53,869 nt of DNA from assembly GCA_016198745.1 (NCBI GenBank), contig JACQHZ010000387.1:1-53869 (forward strand). The letters run 5' to 3'. Below the pieces are notes generated by a model. It worked only from the letters and a program-made list of their open reading frames with translations, did not search any database and was not told the origin of the DNA. Position numbers and translations under genes: made by a program. This stretch comes from Verrucomicrobiota bacterium (GTDB lineage: Bacteria > Verrucomicrobiota > Verrucomicrobiia > JABWAM01). Numbering within the stretch: position 1 is the stretch's first letter; every line of letters begins with the position of its first letter. Below, in pieces: positions 52,985 through 53,869 of this stretch.

Positions 52985-53761
52985 ATGAAAACACCTGGTA
53001 ATATTTTTCTGACCGGAATCCTGATCCTCTTGCCCCTGATTTGCGCGGCGGAAAAAGGGGAAGTGATCGTCTTCAACCGCGACTTCGAGAAAGACCGGAA
53101 CCTCGAGGGTTGGCTGGACGTCTTTGGCAAGGATATCTCCGCCAGTCACTCGGGTCCCAGCCGCTACTGCGTGGTCAAGGAGGACGGCAACCACTTTTTC
53201 CGATGCACCAAACAATCCGGCATTTTCGGGGTCACGGCGCCGTTGAAACCGGCGTTGACCATTGGCGACGAGATCACCACGGTGGAACTGCGGGCGAAGG
53301 TGCGCCGGTCGGCTGCCGGCGGTCTGCTCCAGATGGCGCTGACCAGCCGCCGGCAGCCGGAAGGTCAGCAGGGCGGACCTTTCCACTGCTCCGGCGCGCC
53401 CGCGGACTCGGGTTTCCGGGTCTGCGGTTACGAGAGCGCCAATGACGCGAATCTTCTCGAGTGGCGGGTCGAGGGTCTTTCCCATGCCCACACAGAACGA
53501 AAACCTTTTCTGACGGGGGTCCGGGGAGAGTGGCATGAATGGCGGGTGGTCCTCGACCAAGCGGCGGGAACGTTGACCCTTTACACCGAGGAGGCCGGCC
53601 AGGACCCCGTGCTGGTGCAGAAAGGCGTCGCGCTGGACGGCGTGGAATTGCGCAGCCTGTGGCTGAGCGGATCGGGCGGCGCGCCGTCCCGTCCGGAAGA
53701 AAACTTTATGGACTACGACGATCTCGTGGTGGCCTACACCCGCGCCCCCAAGGGGAAGTAG
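52985..53761 (+). CDS. Secreted LamG/beta-sandwich-like protein
   Basis: A 258-residue protein with a signal peptide (IFLTGILILLPLICAA). A single jelly-roll-like domain: VIVFNRDFEKDRNLEGWLDV, VELRAKVRRSAAGGLLQMAL, EWHEWRVVLDQAAGTLTLYT and RSLWLSGSGG, closing MDYDDLVVAYTR. The WHEWRVVLD...TLTLY run is typical of LamG/concanavalin folds with sugar-binding roles. It starts 28 bases after the pilin fragment, at the end of the GH95 operon, and resembles in plan the shorter protein at 38606. Function unknown. Confidence 0.65.
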   Translation: MKTPGNIFLTGILILLPLICAAEKGEVIVFNRDFEKDRNLEGWLDVFGKDISASHSGPSRYCVVKEDGNHFFRCTKQSGIFGVTAPLKPALTIGDEITTVELRAKVRRSAAGGLLQMALTSRRQPEGQQGGPFHCSGAPADSGFRVCGYESANDANLLEWRVEGLSHAHTERKPFLTGVRGEWHEWRVVLDQAAGTLTLYTEEAGQDPVLVQKGVALDGVELRSLWLSGSGGAPSRPEENFMDYDDLVVAYTRAPKGK

Positions 53762-53869
53762 GGAAAATCATCACAGTTTCGCAAATGCTCATACGTTGAC
53801 TTCTTATGCAATCACCACGGTTCGCGTTTATCGACCATCCCTTGGTCCCGAGGCGACGACGGAGCGTCG

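Overview
The window looks like the chromosome of a PVC-superphylum bacterium, most likely Verrucomicrobiota (Limisphaerales/Pedosphaerales-like) or Lentisphaerota/Kiritimatiellota. This rests on inference from content: several prepilin-type proteins ending in an H-X9-DG motif, many glycoside-hydrolase-like genes with no SusC/SusD pair, GntR-LacI hybrid, LacI and AraC regulators, and abundant short palindromic repeats, some lying inside coding leaders. I found no tRNA, rRNA, CRISPR array or transposase.

Layout. (1) 118-3855, minus: a C45-type acyltransferase/hydrolase followed by a hybrid histidine kinase. (2) 4244-14086, plus: a GntR-LacI regulator, pseudopilin, very large PL26-like secreted protein, TIM-barrel glycosidase-like protein and a second C45 protein. 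(3) 14844-16910, minus: a GH42-like glycosidase. (4) 17198-20689: a toxin-antitoxin island (DUF433/DUF5615, Phd/VapC, MNT/HEPN, RelE plus a small antitoxin) with broken hepT and vapC pieces. (5) 20874-25505, minus: a FecR-domain protein, a Gly/Ser-rich secreted protein and an outer-membrane barrel, then a PocR-AraC regulator and an intact MNT/HEPN pair. (6) 27660-32444, minus: pseudopilin, carbohydrate-binding-like protein and a giant CBM9/DUF6067-like glycosidase. (7) 32729-46544: an AraC regulator (plus), then a long minus-strand cluster of pseudopilin, two ThuA-like secreted proteins around a TIM-barrel protein, a small beta-sandwich protein, a GH106-like protein and a GH9 protein. (8) 46861-53761, plus: GH29 fucosidase, LacI regulator, pseudopilin, GH95-like protein, a pilin fragment and a LamG-like secreted protein.

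How it fits together. Four glycan-degradation operons each begin with an H-X9-DG pseudopilin, have a transcription factor nearby, and continue with secreted binding proteins and hydrolases. The loci look like regulated polysaccharide utilisation units in which a pseudopilin-based surface or secretion device may replace SusCD (inference).

The most striking structure is that one ancestral minus-strand operon (pseudopilin, CBM protein, DUF6067-like, GH42-like, C45, histidine kinase) appears to have been split by two roughly 10-kb insertions. Each insertion is flanked by direct copies of the operon junction it interrupted: 3732-3953 with 14142-14935, and 16893-16985 with 27601-27694. The first insert carries the GntR-regulated locus. 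The second carries the toxin-antitoxin island, the FecR operon and the PocR-AraC gene.
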